Source of the DNA: Symbiodinium natans
Lineage: Eukaryota; Sar; Dinophyceae; Suessiales; Symbiodiniaceae
Direction of reading: 5' to 3'
NCBI GenBank assembly: GCA_905221605.1
Contig: CAJNDS010002327.1
Span: forward strand, 1 to 60,000
Length of the DNA stretch: 60,000 bases
The translations under genes were made by a program, and so were the position numbers. The notes under the pieces were generated by a model, which saw only the letters and a list, made by a program, of their open reading frames with translations, did not search any database and had not been told where the DNA came from. Of this stretch, positions 42,063 through 53,598 are shown one piece after another (the stretch's first letter is position 1; each line of letters opens with the position of its first letter).

Positions 42063-43563
42063 CTAGTAGCAACGCTGCCTCTTGCAGGCACAGCGAAAGG
42101 GGACACTGTCTATTCGGGGACGTTTTAGCCCACGCGCCGAAGGCACGGGCCGTGGTAAAGCTGAAGCGGAGTTCTCCAGCATGAACCGGTTCGGCTTCAG
42201 CACGGGGCCCAGCCCAGTGTCTGCAGCGATGCCATGCCCGCGCTGCAGCAGGCAAAAAGAAGAAACAACCACACAGACAGCCCAAGCAAATCAAACTCCG
42301 GAAGTTTCAAGAACAACGATCGACAGAGAAGCAAGCAGCTTGTGACTCTTGCATGGCCACGTGTCACAGAAAGAGATTATTCTGCACGACGAGCGTGAGC
42401 CTCTCTGCTCGGGGAAGAGGCGCCCGAGAACAGTGGACCAACATGACCAGCGGAGCCGCCAGGAGATCATGAAACTAAGCAAGACCACTACCCTGGAGGT
42501 AGGCAAGCCGTGGGCTGAAGGTACTCCAAACCCGGCCCAGGTACAAGCTCTGCTGCAACATTAGTGTAGCCCAATGGCATGCACAAATCGCCACGATAGA
42601 AGCCGAGCGTCTGATGGAATGCTCTTTGCTTCGGTGCTGGTGTGGGTTGCTTGGTTTTGGGGTTGCGCTTTCTTACTTCGGCTTGCTTCATCTAGCTTCT
42701 TGCACCATCGCACGGAATCATACATCTTTATTTCGACGGTATGGGAACTGGGATGCTGACGCATTCAAGGGGCCTTTCTGCAAAAACAAAGATCAGACAA
42801 GATCCAACAAGGACATCAGTTGCGATCGTGAATCGAAATGGCATGAGTCTAGTTTCGAAAGAGCAGTGTGTGACCAACCGGAGGTAAGTTGCAACGTAAG
42901 TAGGGGAACGCAGCATCAGAGATCGTCATGGTGACACGGGTGGGATGAAACATTCCCTAGTTAGCCGAGGCCTGGCCGGTCTTCACGAAGCTTCGCTGCA
43001 CCAACTGGGCCGCTTGTGAGTTCTTCTGGTGTTCATGGGGGCGGAGATACAAAGTGAGACAGAAGAACACGGCCACATACTGTCAACTCATCATGCCAGA
43101 CCATCCATGGTGCAGGTGCTGTGAGGACGCGAGAATGCTACTACAGCACTGAACAGATCAAGCACATACCCCCAGCAAACCAGTAGGCCACTGTGCATTG
43201 AGGACTACGTATAGCAGCACTTTAACATTGCGGCGCTGATTATTGCGCTCAACACTTGACACCTCCTGCATGGCAGCGTCGTTCGCATCCTGCGGCATTG
43301 CTGGGTCGTCTATCTCAGGCATGTTTCTGCTTCCGACGCGTCTATTTGGATCTTTCATTCAGAAAAAGCAAGGCGGAGGACGGGGTGCACAGACATGCTT
43401 CGCAATGGCATCTGCCAGTTTCGCTTGATTGTGCCACGCTTGTGGCAGAGGAAAAACCCATGCTAGGAACCGAGCCATCCGAACCATCCGAACTGCAAAC
43501 ACTGAATCGTGTGAAAAGATTGGCAGCCTGTGAGATGACCAATGGAAACTTTGCTGGATCGCG
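42063..43563 (-). CDS. Six-exon gene of unknown function, phases all consistent
   Basis: Exons (complement): 43416-43563, 43170-43351, 42724-42777, 42492-42685, 42297-42381, 42063-42242, the last ending in TAG. Each junction keeps phase (1, 0, 0, 2, 0). Signals are good: GC, GTATGT, GTATGA, GTAGTG and GTTTGA donors; acceptors include TTTTTGCAG and CTGCTGCAG. The last intron is only 54 nt. The product has a Ser/Asp-rich start (SVCSSDGSDGSVPS), an acidic segment (MPEIDDPAMPQD), a hydrophobic stretch (NVKVLLYVVLNAQWP), a Lys/Pro-rich linker (KRNPKTKQPTPAPKQ), LEYLQPTACLPP, and a basic, cysteine-containing end (KRPRIDSV, CACKRQRCY). No family recognised; possibly membrane-associated. An upstream exon with the start codon is likely above 43563. 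Confidence 0.6.
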
Positions 43564-43949
43564 CTGTGCACGGAGAACAGAGTCCATTGTCTTGGCCGTG
43601 AAGTCGCGTTCAGTCAGGGTTGAGGTCATTCACACTTCGGTGATTTCTGTGATCGGAGACTGGGGAGGCTAGGCTGGGTAGGCCAAGGCCAACTAAGCGC
43701 ACAACCCGGTAAGTGTCATGACCGCATACGGAACTCTGCAATCCAAACTTGCGCTGGTGCAGGTGGCAGTGAACTCAACAACCCCCGACCCCGCCAAGGT
43801 TTGCAGGAAACACATACCATCTCACGACATCTCATGGTGAATCCAGGATAATCCAGGTGCCAGGCCCTGGAAAGGTACTTTGGCCGCTTGCACCTGAGAG
43901 GAATCATCAAGCTTGCACAGCGGTTTGCACTGGAAATGCATTTGCAAGT

Positions 43950-44153
43950 GCTGGCGTGACAGAGGAAGTTGGGCCAGACTACCTGACTACCTCCCAACTT
44001 GATAGCTCGCTAGACTCGCTTTTTCGACAGATTCTCGAGCATGGTTTTCGTTGGGCTCAAGCTACAGTACGTGCCCGTGTAGCCCATGCAGCTAAGAGAT
44101 TCTGTGTGGTTGCTCTTGCGTTACTTCCCAGAAGACCTGAGACTGTGCGGTGA
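43950..44153 (+). CDS. Putative terminal exon on the plus strand
   Basis: Follows GCGTGACAG (near 43959) and ends TGA at 44151-44153. Reads PDYLTTSQLDSSLDSLFRQI then LEHGFRWAQATVRARVAHAA. Protein-like, but no partner exon on this strand was found and the neighbouring supported gene is on the minus strand. Confidence 0.3.
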   Translation, partial: AGVTEEVGPDYLTTSQLDSSLDSLFRQILEHGFRWAQATVRARVAHAAKRFCVVALALLPRRPETVR

Positions 44154-44752
44154 CTCCCAATGCATGCAAAACATGTTGGGCGTGAGTATGTGAGGAAACT
44201 CACACAGGTTTCTTCTCTTTCTTTCTCATCTCTTGCTTTTCCCGGCTGTCTGCTTCACTCCTCGAGAGGCTACATGACAGGCGACCACGACCTGCACCTG
44301 TCTGCAACCGCGTCTAGTGTGTCCGGGCTTTTCTCGCATCATCGAAATCTGCATGTCATGTGGCGCCATCACAAGTTGGCATTTCACAATCGGTGTCTCC
44401 GAGATCCACTCTAAGTGCGCAGCGTTACGATGGCAACGCCGATGGCGCCATTCGCAGCCAATGACTTCAGCAAATCCTCAAGCCATTTATTTGGTAAACT
44501 GACTATGGCTGAAGACGAGAATGGTGGCAATGCTTCCATTTTATCTCACTGTACCATGTTGAGGTGATAACTTTGCTCCAACAAGGCACTCCGTTGTGCA
44601 AGAGCATTTGCAAGCAAACCGGACGCCTCCGTGAGCTCAGCTGCTGCAAGTGCCTGGCACTTAATTAATACATAATTACATCTCAGCTTGACACCATCGC
44701 CGAGGACGCCAGGAAAACATCTGGAAACAAAAAAGGCCGGAGAATTAAACTA

Positions 44753-44959
44753 GGATTTGTTTTTGGGGGATTTTTTTTGTTTTTTGCTTTCGGGTTTAGG
44801 GTTTAGGTTTTAGGGTTTACGGTTAGGTTGTAGGGTTTAGGGTTTAGGGGTTTAGGGGTTTAGGGGTTTAGGGGTTTAGGGGTTTAGGGTTTCGACTAGG
44901 GGTTAGGGTTTAGGGTCTAGGGTTTAGGGTTTGCAAGGACAAAAAGCAAAAACAAATCC
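44753..44959. repeat. Interstitial telomeric array inside a 13-bp foldback
   Basis: 44793-44935 is an array of TTTAGGG and close variants (TTTAGGGG, TTAGGG, TCTAGGG). GGATTTGTTTTTG at 44753-44765 is the exact reverse complement of 44947-44959, and the flanking segments are T-rich on the left and A-rich on the right over about 40 bp each, so the whole could fold as a hairpin with the telomeric array in the loop. Confidence 0.9.
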
Positions 44960-45971
44960 CAAAAAAAAACGAAAAAAACCCAAAAAGAAATAGACCTCCA
45001 ACAAAAAACCGTGGATGCTATACATTTGGTTCCCATTTGCTGGAGACGGCGCGTCAAACTTAACCGCGGGCGATCCTCTTTGCCAGTCTTTCCACTTTAT
45101 TCACCCACATTGTTGACACAAACTATGGGACCACTAGCCCGGCGCAGGTGGACGACCCCAAAAGCAATGACTTTGCATGTTGTGGAAACGTTTAACATCG
45201 TCACGAATGGTACGCTTGCTGCCGAATGCTTCCTTCGCTTGCATTCTGAGGACACACTTCGATTCTGCTGTCCTGATGGTCGCGCTGCCTGCTGCTCATC
45301 TGTTGCGGGCGTGGACAGACGTGTGATGCAAATAGACTTTCAGCTTTGCCCATACTGACTAAACGCCCTTGGCTCAGGTGCCACCTCCGCGTGGTCAAGG
45401 GTGGGGCCCCGAGGGAGGTAGGGGTGCCAAGAGTAACTTGCCTGTGGCGCCATGATTGGTGCACGAATGGATGATTTTGACTGGCTATGGTCATCATGTC
45501 ATGATGATTTCTCCGATATGAGCCCTCCTTCCACCTCCCTGGGCAGAGTCTACTGGCTCCTGGCCATGAGCATGGACTTTCTTTGCCTACAAGTTGGCGA
45601 GGCTCATGGTCATCGGGCTGTTCCTGTTGGCAGTGCTTGGACTTCACGGGGCTTTGGAGTTGAACGATGGCCACCACCTTTGGACGGCATAATTGGTGTG
45701 GTGCCGGTTGCGGTGCATCTTGCAGACTGGCCACCAATTCGGCGAACCGCTTTTTCGCCTCTGTGGTGTCTGGCGCTGTCTGCTGGAATGGTGATGGCTC
45801 TGGTGGCTCGGGTTCACGGAGATCGTCGCAAATTTGGTATCCTCCTCTTCGCGGAGGCTTTGCTCCTGTGCTGTGTCACTTTTTGTGATCCAGTATGCCG
45901 TGACGTCTGTGTCTCTTTGGGTACGGACGTGCCTTTGTTTTGGCTTGGTTAGACAGAGAGACTGGTTCTTG

Positions 45972-46328
45972 CTAGCTTCTGCCGACAGCGCCTCCCTGCT
46001 GGACAGGGTCGTGCGCCAAACGCCGTGCTTTCGTCTCCTGTGGGCTGCTCTGGCTTCGGATGATTTGTCGCTGACTGAGAGCAGTCTGTGTGAGCTCCTC
46101 TAGTGTTTTGTGATGAGCTAGGTTTCTGATCTCCGTCGGAGGCCTCGGCATCATCTCCCCTTTAATTGTTCCAAGGGCTTCGGCCGTGGTTATGTACAAA
46201 TTTATCCTATGATCGCTTAAAGCGTCTTTCTTGATTTGCACCTTTCCGGTGCGCATTGTGGGGTTTACGTCTGTTTCGCGAAATGACCAGGGGTCAAAGA
46301 TGTGCTGTTGCACCTCGGCTTCCAGCAC
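45972..46328 (-). CDS. Open frame, possibly a decayed mobile-element gene
   Basis: Reads EVQQHIFDPWSFRETDVNPT, MRTGKVQIKKDALSDHRINL and AHHKTLEELTQTALSQRQII; the frame is open upstream to about 46385. A different minus frame (about 45650-45955) continues a basic, Ser/His/Arg-rich sequence including KSGSPNWWPVCKMHRNRHH. A frame change in the middle of a basic protein could mean a decayed retroelement gag-like gene, but no reverse transcriptase or integrase motif is present, so the identity is open. Confidence 0.3.
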   Translation of the reverse strand: MLEAEVQQHIFDPWSFRETDVNPTMRTGKVQIKKDALSDHRINLYITTAEALGTIKGEMMPRPPTEIRNLAHHKTLEELTQTALSQRQIIRSQSSPQETKARRLAHDPVQQGGAVGRS

Positions 46329-46895
46329 AAGCCCATGCGTACATAGTTTGATCCCTCCACTCTGTCTAGCCCAGTGGAGTAGATTCCTTTATGGACCTGA
46401 GGCGTTGCGGTACCTTTCGGAGACCCTGCGTTTTGTACCGGATTCCTTAACTAAAATGCCATGTGTCTGGTGGGGAACAGGCCCAACCGCCGCCTGACGC
46501 ATTTGCGGCTGAGAGGGCGCTGCCGGCACCTGCGGTAGAAGCTCCGAGCAAAACATCTCAAAGCTAGCACCCTAGAGCCAGCTTAAGTCGATTGATGCGG
46601 TGATTTGAGCTGTCTGGTGTTGTTTAGAATGAGACTGGCCACACAAGCTTCAACTAGACATCGTACACCCTCGCCATCCAAAATCCCAACCACTACCTCC
46701 GCGCCCTCCTCACCCACACTTCATGTGAAGTTACAGTGGGACTGTCCAGTCATGTCCGACTCATGAACATAGAGGAATAAGAACCGACGACGTGGAAGCG
46801 CACAGCAAGGAAGTAGTGGAAATGAATGAAACACACACGGACACACCCACACAGACACCCACACACACCCGCACCCACGCACACTCCGAAGACCA

Positions 46896-48120
46896 GGGTC
46901 AGAGAGAAACTTCTTTGTGAGCTCGCTGCTGTTCACGCAAAGCCGCATGAGGCTACAAGACGTGAGCAGCTGTAAGACGCGAGAAGGGCCAAGGCAGCCC
47001 AAGGTAGCCAGGGCTGTGAAAGTCTGCGTGCAGTCTTCGGAAGATATCGTGATTGTGAATGAGCGTCCAACCCACGGCTGAAAGACAAAGGATAACATTC
47101 CTGCAATATTTTGTCATCTCGACACTACGCTTCGTAGTGTCTTTCGCCTGTTGTACCAATGACCGGTGACACTTGTCACAGCTACTCTTCCCGACTGTCT
47201 GCCTTACCCTCCGGAACAGATGCTTTCGCGGTGCAATGCCTGCGCGATGGAGTCCTGTTTGGCAGATGCCTGGTCACAAGCGTCGGTGAAGGGCCGGTGC
47301 AGGGCTACTACCCACATCAGCGACACAAGCCAGACGGGCAGTCGGCAGTTGTGGCTCATGAATGCATTCTGGCGTTGATTGGGCCATGTCTGAGCTGATC
47401 TTACTGTACATGCTCCTGCATCTTCGGCCTTTAGCCGGCTGTTCTCCTTTCGTAGATGCTCGATCTCTGCCTTGTTCAGAGAAGCGAAATGCTTTCTGAG
47501 ATCAGCGAGACAACTGTCAACAGTTAACACTCAATCGAACTGGCGTGAGCATACCTTGGAGCATGGTGCTCCATTCACTACCCGAGAGGCGTGCTCAACC
47601 TTGGCCACTTAAACAGCAGTGCTTGTCGAATGTATCTCCGGAATCTAGTGAATCCTCGTCTATTTGAGTCACGATGCCGTGCCTGTAAAGCATTGACCAT
47701 GCTCCGCCATTCTGCGTCACCTCAAACTTACATATCATTGACATCTGTAGAAAGAGGCTGTTCAAGGACAATCACATTTGCATCGCTTCAATTCGCAAGA
47801 ATACTCGACGCAAAAGCTGATGCTCGAGAATCCACCTTGCCTTTGCTCAGCGGAACGGGGCTTGCCGATGGAACCTCTCAATCTCAATGGAACAGCATAG
47901 ACAAGCCACGTGCTCTGACTCCGTACCACCCTGTGAAATTGATTGGCTTTTGACTACTTGGGATAAATGCGACCTGCGCTTGCGCTGTTTAGCTTTATCT
48001 GCTTGCTAGATGCCTTCTGCATAGCCACATAGCCTCATCCTTGGCTTTACACCTTCGTTGTATAGACTCCTGCGCCTCTGCCAACTGCTTCTTCAAGTCT
48101 GCCACTTGCCGTTCGAAGGC
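46896..48120 (-). CDS. Coiled-coil protein, three exons seen
   Basis: Exons: 48014-48120 after GTTTCAG (FERQVADLKKQLAEAQESIQ, RRCKAKDEAMWLC), 47405-47513 after GTTGACAG (LADLRKHFASLNKAEIEHLR, KENSRLKAED) ending GTAAGA, and about 46896-47077 after TGTCTTTCAG (PWVGRSFTITISSEDCTQTF, LGCLGPSRVLQLLTSCSLMR). Phases 2 and 0 join. The first two exons have heptad spacing of Leu/Ala typical of coiled coil; the third is Ser/Leu/Thr-rich and could start a beta or repeat domain. An intervening exon around 47700-47870 is possible. No family assigned; likely a structural or adaptor protein. Start and stop are not found. Confidence 0.5.
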
Positions 48121-49013
48121 CTGAAACGAAAACAGGTCTGAACAAAACGGCCCATAATTGAGTTCAACCCCGAATTTAGCAACCACAAGCTGCAACTCAT
48201 ACGACAACAGCAGCGAGTCTAAACAACCGAATACACAAATAAATTATCAGGTGCCACTGCACGAAATCGTCCTCTGAGAATGATAACTGGTTTGGACGTT
48301 ATGTGAGACGGGGAGGGCTTTGCTTCTCATTTTATAGGCCTCTAAACCAGCCAGGCACCTTGTAAACATGTACACTGTGCAATTCTACATCGGCCCCTCG
48401 ACTCCTCGTGCATGTACAGAGTGTGTGTGGGAGGGTTTGTTGCTGCGGGATCTGTGACGCGGAGGTGGAAAGTGACATGCATTTGTTGTTGCTGTGTGAT
48501 ATGCAGGAGCGATGGGATGAATAGTGGTGATTGTGTGATGATGTTGAGGAGGAGTACGGCGGGGGGAGGGGGGGAGGGTGGAGAGGGGGAGGCAGGAGTG
48601 AGGGAGCCCTCTTGGCCATTCCCCAAAACCGAAGATGCCACACATGGTCTGCAATATGGTCAGCTACATGGTGGAGGGAAGTGTGTGTGTATTTTCCGAT
48701 TTGAACGATGGCATCCGATCACAAGCATGAATGCTCTGGAATCATGGCAAGCAAAAGGGTAGCAGAAAGCAGAGAAAGCTTTCCGCAGCATTGCAGACTC
48801 AAATCCTCGTTGGAGTTCTTGACAGATCGAATAGGGAGCCTCCAAGGAGGTGGGGCGGGCCTGAAGGGAGGGGGGTGTCTTAAGGAGGGGGTGCCCCCCC
48901 CCCCCTTCCCCCCCCTTCCCCCCCCCCCTTCCCCGCCCCTTCCCTTCCCCCTCCCTTCCCCCTCCCTTCCCCCTCACTTCCCCCCCCTCCCTTCCCCCTC
49001 CCTTCCCCCCCCC

Positions 49014-49045
<32 letters not shown>

Positions 49046-49596
49046 TTCCCCCCCCCCACCCCACAGCCCATTAACTCATTGGCTTTCATACCAGTTAAGG
49101 GTCGGCTTGTTGACCCACCTGAACACTAGAGAGATAGGAGGAAAACGACAACTCTCGCACACTGCAAGGAGCTAGCTTTCGTGACTGCCCGTGCTGCCTG
49201 CCGACTTTCTTCTCGTACTGCTTGGCACTTCAGAACCAGATCCTGCGCAGCCCGGACATCAAGCTTATTGTTGTCTACCCTCCGGTTGCCTCTTTGACCT
49301 CATCTTTTGCTCTGTTCTGGTTGCGCTTCATTTTGCGCAGCAGCGGGCCTCTGCGTGAACTGCGCGTTCACGCTCAGCCAAACAATCATTCCTCGCACGG
49401 CTCTGGTGTCGATAGCTAACGACGATTCAACTTGCCAGGATCATCTCGCTTCGTTAGTCAAGAAGTTGTCACATTTGGGTCGGCTGTGCCTATCTCCACA
49501 TGTGACTGCCAAACAACTGTTGCATGATTTTTCCTCCTTGGCATTGTGAACACACTGCGAGTTTCAAAAGACTTGCCAACGTTGCACATGCCTTAC
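48121..49596. other. Stretch without a recognisable gene
   Basis: Apart from the C-rich tract and a GT/GGGAGG-rich segment at 48415-48600, the plus frames at 49222-49549 are protein-like but have no motif. Confidence 0.4.
48880..49065. repeat. Polypyrimidine C-rich tract
   Basis: About 180 bp of C runs interrupted by TT and rare G or A, including one run of some 30 C between 49012 and 49045. Gly-rich and Pro-rich frames are repeat products. Confidence 0.95.
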
Positions 49597-49721
49597 CATT
49601 GTCCGGTTTATTGATTTCAGTCCAGACTTCGTAAGTAACAACATGCAGCGTAGGCAGTGCAATTGAAACGGACATGGCGACGTCTGTCGACGCTGGGGCG
49701 ACGTGTTGGATGCCTCCAAAC
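49597..49721 (-). CDS. Exon of an unknown protein
   Basis: Bounded by GCTTTTCAG (49722) and GTAAGG (49596). Reads FGGIQHVAPASTDVAMSVSI then ALPTLHVVTYEVWTEINKPD. Alternating hydrophobic residues suggest beta structure. Strong splice sites; no family recognised. Confidence 0.55.
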
Positions 49722-49957
49722 CTGAAAAGCCTGGACAATACTCAAGGCCTTACAGTGAGCGTAAAACGCATGTTGTTATGGTAAGCCGAAGCGGAAGCAA
49801 TCACCGAAGTTCTATGCTAGGCCTCCAGTTCCAAAAAAACAACATGCACGAGCCGGTGCTTTTGGCACGGCGCACACACACACACACTGAAAACAACGAA
49901 TGCATGTAACTCCAGACAGACCCCCCATCGTATGCCAATTCGATGCAATTCGTATAC

Positions 49958-50071
49958 CCTGGGATACAGACAAAGGCGGCTAAATCGCGGCAGAGGCCAG
50001 CCCGGATTGTGTGGCACGTGGGCTCCGAAAACGTCTGAGTCCGAAGATGAAGAGTCGTCCAAAATGCACAT
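49958..50071 (-). CDS. Putative exon, possibly first exon of the same gene
   Basis: A 38-codon open frame from an ATG at 50071 to GTATAC (49957). Reads MCILDDSSSSDSDVFGAHVP then HNPGWPLPRFSRLCLYPR. Acidic Ser/Asp start. Phase does not join 49597-49721 directly, so an exon would be missing between them. A basic plus-strand frame (50011-50328) overlaps. Confidence 0.4.
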
Positions 50072-50254
50072 GGCACCCAGAGGCAGGCAAGAACAAACAA
50101 AAGGCCTGTTCGGAGCAGTTGAAATCCAGAGGCTTAACTTCCAAGTTTAAAGAATGCTTGCGAAAACGCCAAGGCACGTTTGAGCCTAGCGGTTTGTCAG
50201 AAGGCGAGAGGAAGAAACACCCGCAAACCTCAATACACAACACAGAACAAACCG

Positions 50255-50330
50255 TTACAAAACATAACAAAAAACAACAAAACATAACAACAGTAAACAA
50301 ACAAACAAACAAGAAAACAAAAACATAGCA
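50255..50330. repeat. AACA/AAAC-rich tract
   Basis: Imperfect AACAAAAC repeats. They create the very hydrophobic Phe/Val/Cys segment of the long minus frame 49980-50603, which is therefore not called as a gene. Confidence 0.85.
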
Positions 50331-50384
50331 ATAACCACCGCAAGCCAACAACAACCCACAGTGGTTGACAGCCCGAAAGAAAAA

Positions 50385-50498
50385 TGCCTTTGGCTTTCTT
50401 GCCAATGTCAGAGGTGGGCATTCGAGCAACTTGCTGCAACATCCCAACGGGGGGCGTGCCCGAGAACGATGAGCTGGCCGCATGTCCAGATCCTGCCA
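50385..50498 (-). CDS. Putative exon, unknown
   Basis: After CGTGGCAG (near 50499), reads SGHAASSSFSGTPPVGMLQQ then VARMPTSDIGKK. Ser/Gly/Pro-rich. Could be part of the gene with exons at 49.6-50.1 kb. Confidence 0.3.
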
Positions 50499-51043
50499 CG
50501 GAGTGTGTCTGAACTGTTCAAGAGACCCAAAAGTACAGCATATTGCATCAACATCAGCAAAGAACAACAGATTGCATCTGCAAATCCACCTCATTTCCGT
50601 CATCCCTCTAATTCACGCTATTCTGTGTTCTCCCATGTACTCCCCACTGACCAGAAAAAAACCTGCCAGGACTGCAGAACAATGGATGCTCCCAGAACAA
50701 GTACCAGCAAGCGCCAGTTCCATGGAGTCTTGCTTCCAACGTTGCTGCCTTCGCACTGCGCATCGTAGCAATGTCTCAAAGTCATGCGCTTGAAGGTTTG
50801 CAAGTCAAGTGAATCACACAAGTCTGGAGTGAGGCTGAACTGAGGCCGCAGCCAGGGGCGCGACCGCTGCGTGCCATAGGCCTAGACTTCTTGCAATACC
50901 AGGCGGAAAACGGCGGAAAACGTGGACATCGGAACCGGTGAAGGGCACCCTAGGACAACCACGCAACCCCGGGCAAGCAAAGGGAAGCTAACCCTAGAAA
51001 AGCGAAGCTGTAATGTGCTGGTTTGGGACTACAGCGTCTTTCC

Positions 51044-51280
51044 GGGTCACGTTTCCAGTTTCAAAGAGAAGACATGTGACATGTCTCCCCAAGATGGCCA
51101 ACAGTTTCTGTGAGGATCCAAGGATTGCATCCCGAGATCGGGAAGGGGTAAGCTCTTGCTGATGATTGTTGAGGCGAGTTGTCCTTGGATGTCTTTAGCC
51201 GCCTTCGCTCTGAAAGGGACAGCTTCTGACCAGTGGATCGTGGAACAGGAAGGTGCATTGAAGGCCAAATTCACACTTCA
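51044..51280 (-). CDS. Terminal exon of an unknown protein
   Basis: Ends TGA at 51044-51046. Reads FNAPSCSTIHWSEAVPFRAK, DIQGQLASTIISKSLPLPDL and PSWGDMSHVFSLKLET. Ordinary composition, single best frame. Possibly the last exon of a gene whose earlier exons lie near 51.4-51.6 kb (ALVFQRVLKRSSAHP-like frame). No family recognised. Confidence 0.4.
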
Positions 51281-51697
51281 GGAAGTGACACCAGTTCTGC
51301 CAAGTACTGTAGTATCTGTAGTGGTGGTTTGCTAACTCGGACGATGTTTTGCTCTGCTCAGACTTCTGCCTTAGCGGTCTCCTTGGTCTGGAAAGTGCCG
51401 GGGGACCCGACCCTTGAAAACACGCAGGCGCCAACCACCAATCGCCATCATGGCGGCGCTTCTGTGAAGAAAAATTAAAACTGTTGACCGAGGATGTGCT
51501 GAGCTTCGCTTCAGCACCCTCTGAAAAACGAAGGCTCTGGCACAGTCAAGCCATGTCAAGCCCCCTCACATTCTGTCCCTTATCTTAGCATGTCTGTTCT
51601 GGCGAACCTTTCAATCAGGCCATGTATCCGCACCCAGATGCAGATGCAATGGGTCTGAGTTTGTCGTCGACACTCTAGGCCTCGGAACCTCTTCGAG

Positions 51698-52348
51698 GTG
51701 AGGTCACTTTCACACTTTGAAAAACGGATGCTGAAGCGAATGTTGCTCAAACACGCGGCAGGCAAGGTTAACCCTCATGAACCCTTTATGTTGAAAGGAC
51801 ATCCCGACGATGACTCCAGTCGTCTTGCTCAGCAACCGTTGGTGAAACGATCGTATGTGCCTGAAAAGTTGGAGGTTTTGAGGCAAACCGCCGAGCCACT
51901 AGCTGTCTCACAATACCCCCGACCTCGCCGTGTTACAAATTCTTTTCCAGATCCACACGTAGCAGAGGAGGCTTTTGCAAATTCAACTCGCACTTTCAAT
52001 AAAAAGGATCACCCCCACACCAAATTATCACCACGCATGTTCCACACCGCCCTTTCGACCAGCCACGTTCGCAGCCACATTCTACTACGATTTTCCGACC
52101 ACCCCAGATTTTCCGGCTTTCGCTATCTTTCGCTCGCCCTCCTCCAAGTCCCAGGCAACTACTTCAAGCAAAGCGGGCACTGCAGAAGCACTGCAAGAGC
52201 TTCCACAACCATGCTTCCTTCTGCTTGCACCATCTCGCACCTGCCCTGTTCATCCAAAGCTCCCAAGTGCTTGAATCAGCACGCACCACCAGTTAAAAAC
52301 GATGAAGCTCTCATCTCGTTCGTTTCGCCCCAACAAACCACTGCGTAG
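51698..52348 (+). CDS. Open frame of 216 codons, unknown
   Basis: First ATG at about 51728. The first half is protein-like (MLKRMLLKHAAGKVNPHEPF, PYVPEKLEVLRQTAEPLA-like). In the second half an overlapping plus frame (51975-52274) reads more naturally (FYYDFPTTPDFPAFAIFRSP), so a frameshift or splice near 51990-52060 is likely. No domain recognised. Confidence 0.3.
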   Translation: MRSLSHFEKRMLKRMLLKHAAGKVNPHEPFMLKGHPDDDSSRLAQQPLVKRSYVPEKLEVLRQTAEPLAVSQYPRPRRVTNSFPDPHVAEEAFANSTRTFNKKDHPHTKLSPRMFHTALSTSHVRSHILLRFSDHPRFSGFRYLSLALLQVPGNYFKQSGHCRSTARASTTMLPSACTISHLPCSSKAPKCLNQHAPPVKNDEALISFVSPQQTTA

Positions 52349-52349
52349 T

Positions 52350-53598
52350 GCCACTTTTGAAATCTATTGAGCCCCTTCCTGTCCTTCCTAAAACTGTATT
52401 CAGATTTATAGGGGACTCGTGGCTAGGCATGCTTCTGTACAAGCCTCGAAACAAGACAGCAATTTAAAGAAGAAACTCATCATGTTCAACAATTTTAACA
52501 ATTTCAGAGTGCCATGCTTTGAGCTTAGCTTTGTGCCTTTTCGAACCCTGCCATCCATCACTTCCATCTTTCACGCCATCCCCACATCGGGCACAATCAT
52601 GATTATCCTGCAACTCGCCCCTCCTCTTCCCCAAGCAAGTGTGGGGTATTGGGCTGGGACACGGACGACGCTTGCAGTGACCATGTTTTGACGCAGTGTA
52701 CATAGCGCAACCTGCGAACCCCCCTAGGTCCTAGGTCCCGCCCCCCCGTTTGCCAGCCAGATAACTCTGTCAGGCAACTGGTTGTGAAGATTTTGCAAGG
52801 GCTTTGTACCAAAACGGTATCCAACACGCTCGTTGTTTAAAGAACGCCCCGGACATGCTCAACAGTTGCCGTTTCAACGCTGAAGTGTAGAGACAAGGTA
52901 ACTCCGAGGTGAAATCTTAAATGCCAGCTCGGATTTGAAAGAAAACCCAGACAGAAAACTTCACAAGTAGCTTACCTGAGCTGTTGTCGAGTATGACCTA
53001 TTCCTCAGGGCTTGTGATGGCTTAGCTGATTGGGGTGGCGATCGGGTTCTGTAGCACCGTGATGACTGCTGGGTGCAACACAATGCGCGAATTGAGAGGT
53101 CCACAGCTACCTTGCAGGACCTCGAACCAAGGCAATGGACATTGGAAGGCCAATTTTTCCGCTCATTGTCAAAGGTCAACAAGTGACCTTCGCGGATTTC
53201 CGAGAATGGATCAAATGCTGAAGGTGTCGAGGCTTTGGTTCGTCTTGGTCGCGCTCATCGCAATACTTGCTTCGCTTCCTGACACAGTGTGACACAGTGC
53301 GAACTACCGATCCGAACACTTTGCGGACGTCCTTATAATCAAAATGCAGCCGAGGGACGCGTGCGTCGACACAGGCTCTCGTACTCGCTGCCATGTGCTT
53401 GGAGTGCCTTGGCCAAGTAGTCTGGAACCTGGGCATGCAATGCGAAGTATTGCGAAGTGCCCCCATGTCTGAAGTGCATCATACGGTTCATCATACGTGG
53501 AGCTGAAACTGTGTAACATTGTGTTACCCTGCGTAACCTTCAGCATCCTACAGCATTCCTACAGCCTATCTTGCAACTTTATCATGGCTTCGTGATGT
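52350..53598. other. Stretch without a recognisable gene
   Basis: Short open frames only, none with motifs or paired splice sites. It is the 3' flank of the ankyrin gene. Confidence 0.4.

Larger units (their letters stand above)
44160..46890. other. Stretch with no firm gene
   Basis: Besides the telomeric array it holds a minus piece near 44230-44490 (WISETPIVKCQLVMAPHDM), plus frames at 45011-45358 and 45452-45952, and the minus frame 45972-46328. None has known motifs or matching splice pairs. A CA/CCCACA-rich tract is at 46826-46885. Confidence 0.4.

Noticed and set aside
42614-42883. Plus-strand 90-codon frame with signal-peptide-like start and a GTAAGT donor
   Set aside because: It overlaps two minus-strand exons that belong to a six-exon chain with consistent phases; no second plus exon in matching phase was found.
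44040-44058. Possible relic of the dinoflagellate spliced leader (TTGGGCTCAAG)
   Set aside because: Only the last few bases agree with the leader end GGCTCAAG; the preceding bases differ, so chance is likely.
49980-50603. Minus-strand 207-codon frame with a long hydrophobic middle
   Set aside because: The hydrophobic part is read from an AACA-rich repeat, and a shorter exon in another frame with a good donor explains the right-hand part better.
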